Of a stretch of 7,198 nt of DNA, positions 6,431 to 7,198 are shown piece after piece. A program made the position numbers and the translations under genes. The notes under the pieces are model-generated. The model worked only from the letters and a program-made list of their open reading frames with translations, had not been told where the DNA came from and did not search any database. Source of the DNA: CAYLYM01 sp964387645 (GTDB taxonomy: Bacteria; Calditrichota; Calditrichia; RBG-13-44-9); assembly GCA_964387645.1 (NCBI GenBank), contig CAYLYM010000153.1, forward strand, positions 1-7,198, read 5' to 3'. Positions within the stretch are counted from its first letter, which is position 1. Every line of letters begins with the position of its first letter.

Positions 6431-7156
6431 ATGGCAAAATTTTATTTAAAACAAATTAATGTGTTAAATATTTTCCTTATTCTATTTTTCTCTTTTTTGG
6501 ATGTTGATATACAGGCTCAAACTAATGAATTACGGGTAAGGAATTCAGAAAGTAGAAAGATCATTACAATTGATAATATTGATCTTTTTGTTGGAGATGC
6601 CATTTATATAGATACTGAACCTGATACTACATCTTTCCTTCATGGTATATATAAAATAGATCAATTAGGGAGAATTAACTTACCTATTCAAGGATTCCTC
6701 GAATTGAGGAAATTTAGTGAAAATTCTTTAAGATCATGGTTGTTAGATAGATATCAAAATGAATTAAAATATCAAACATTGGTTTTAAGGCCGTTAATTC
6801 GTATTGGAATGATTGGGGGATTTGCGAATCCTGGTTTTTATTATATAAATCCTAGAGCTTCATTTTGGGAATTAATGGCAATATCTGGTGGACCTGTTGA
6901 AAGGAAATTTTTGAGAAAAGCGGTAATTATAAAGGGTGATAAAAGATATAAAATAGATCTTTTTAAAAAAATCAAGGCGGGCGAATCATTAATGAAAATA
7001 GGTCTTGCTTCTGGAGATATTATTGAAATACCAAGTCCCGGAGAAAAAACGAAATGGGAAACTCTTCGTGATATTGTCGCAGTAACTTCTATAGCTGCAA
7101 CCTTCCTAACAGTTTATTTTACTTATCAACGAGATCGTTTAATTTTAAATAGATAG
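6431..7156 (+). CDS. Short Wza-like polysaccharide export protein (Poly_export + SLBB)
   Basis: This protein is predicted to form, or help form, the periplasmic and outer-membrane channel through which the polymer leaves the cell. From ATG 6431 it has 241 aa. Residues 1-29 are a Sec signal peptide with hydrophobic core NVLNIFLILFFSFL and likely cleavage after IQA29. There is no lipobox Cys. The polysaccharide export domain spans about 48-118 (FVGDAIYIDTEPD, GIYKIDQLGRINLPIQG). A single SLBB-like domain follows at about 122-176 (IGMIGGFANPGFYYINPRA, ISGGP). A hydrophobic segment at about 214-231 (IVAVTSIAATFLTVYF) is followed by a basic tail. E. coli Wza is a lipoprotein of about 380 aa with further domains, so this is a reduced form. 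The C-terminal helix could play the part of Wza's outer-membrane helix. The gene starts 10 bases after the STAS stop and is followed 20 bases later by another gene. Confidence 0.88.
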   Translation: MAKFYLKQINVLNIFLILFFSFLDVDIQAQTNELRVRNSESRKIITIDNIDLFVGDAIYIDTEPDTTSFLHGIYKIDQLGRINLPIQGFLELRKFSENSLRSWLLDRYQNELKYQTLVLRPLIRIGMIGGFANPGFYYINPRASFWELMAISGGPVERKFLRKAVIIKGDKRYKIDLFKKIKAGESLMKIGLASGDIIEIPSPGEKTKWETLRDIVAVTSIAATFLTVYFTYQRDRLILNR

Positions 7157-7165
7157 TTAATTTTT

Positions 7166-7171
7166 AAGGAG
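7166..7171 (+). promoter_or_regulatory. Ribosome binding site of the truncated last gene
   Basis: AAGGAG is a near-consensus Shine-Dalgarno sequence 5 bases before ATG 7177, the best ribosome binding site in the window. It supports a real gene beginning at the edge. Confidence 0.75.
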
Positions 7172-7176
7172 TTAAA

Positions 7177-7198
7177 ATGCAAAAGAATTTAATTAATC
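7177..7198 (+). CDS. Start of a further gene, cut by the window end
   Basis: Only seven codons are visible (MQKNLIN), so the product cannot be identified. The strong AAGGAG upstream and the 20-base gap after the export gene show it is translated as part of the same operon. In clusters of this type a Wzc-like chain-length determinant or tyrosine kinase often follows the export gene; that is expectation, not evidence. Confidence 0.65.

Overview
The window is strongly AT-rich and holds part of a cell-surface polysaccharide (EPS or capsule) gene cluster, all on the + strand. The organism is probably a low-GC Gram-negative-type bacterium, because the window encodes a Wza-like outer-membrane polysaccharide export protein with a Sec signal peptide. 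The set of sugar transferase, asparagine-synthase-like amidotransferase, AMP-forming acyl ligase and export protein recalls exosortase/PEP-CTERM-type EPS loci and EPS loci of FCB-group candidate phyla. I cannot assign a phylum from the sequence alone.

Layout. Bases 1 to about 790 are very AT-rich DNA with no recognisable gene. They contain a three-copy 8-bp tandem repeat and a pair of 9-bp direct repeats around a TATAAT box. Next come an initiating sugar-phosphate transferase that lacks the usual N-terminal membrane bundle (799-1824), a 165-bp gap, a glutamine-hydrolysing asparagine-synthase-family amidotransferase (1990-3927) and a 132-bp gap. A tight run follows: AMP-forming ligase (4060-5613), STAS-domain protein (5626-6420), polysaccharide export protein (6431-7156) and the first codons of another gene (from 7177). 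The gaps in this run are 10 to 20 bases, so these four are almost certainly one operon. The two upstream genes may have their own promoters or be joined by read-through.

How the genes may work together (inference). The sugar transferase would load the first sugar phosphate onto undecaprenyl phosphate. The amidotransferase and the AMP ligase would add an amide or acyl/aminoacyl decoration to the repeat unit or its precursor. The export protein would carry finished polymer across the periplasm and outer membrane. The STAS protein looks like an in-operon regulator.

The two most interesting observations are the STAS protein's C-terminal, basic, winged-helix-like domain, an unusual pairing, and a GC-rich 20-nt motif repeated at 790-809 and 4011-4030 (16 of 20 identical). 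The motif stands out from the AT-rich background, lies near the 5' ends of two EPS genes and vaguely recalls the RfaH-recruiting ops element.
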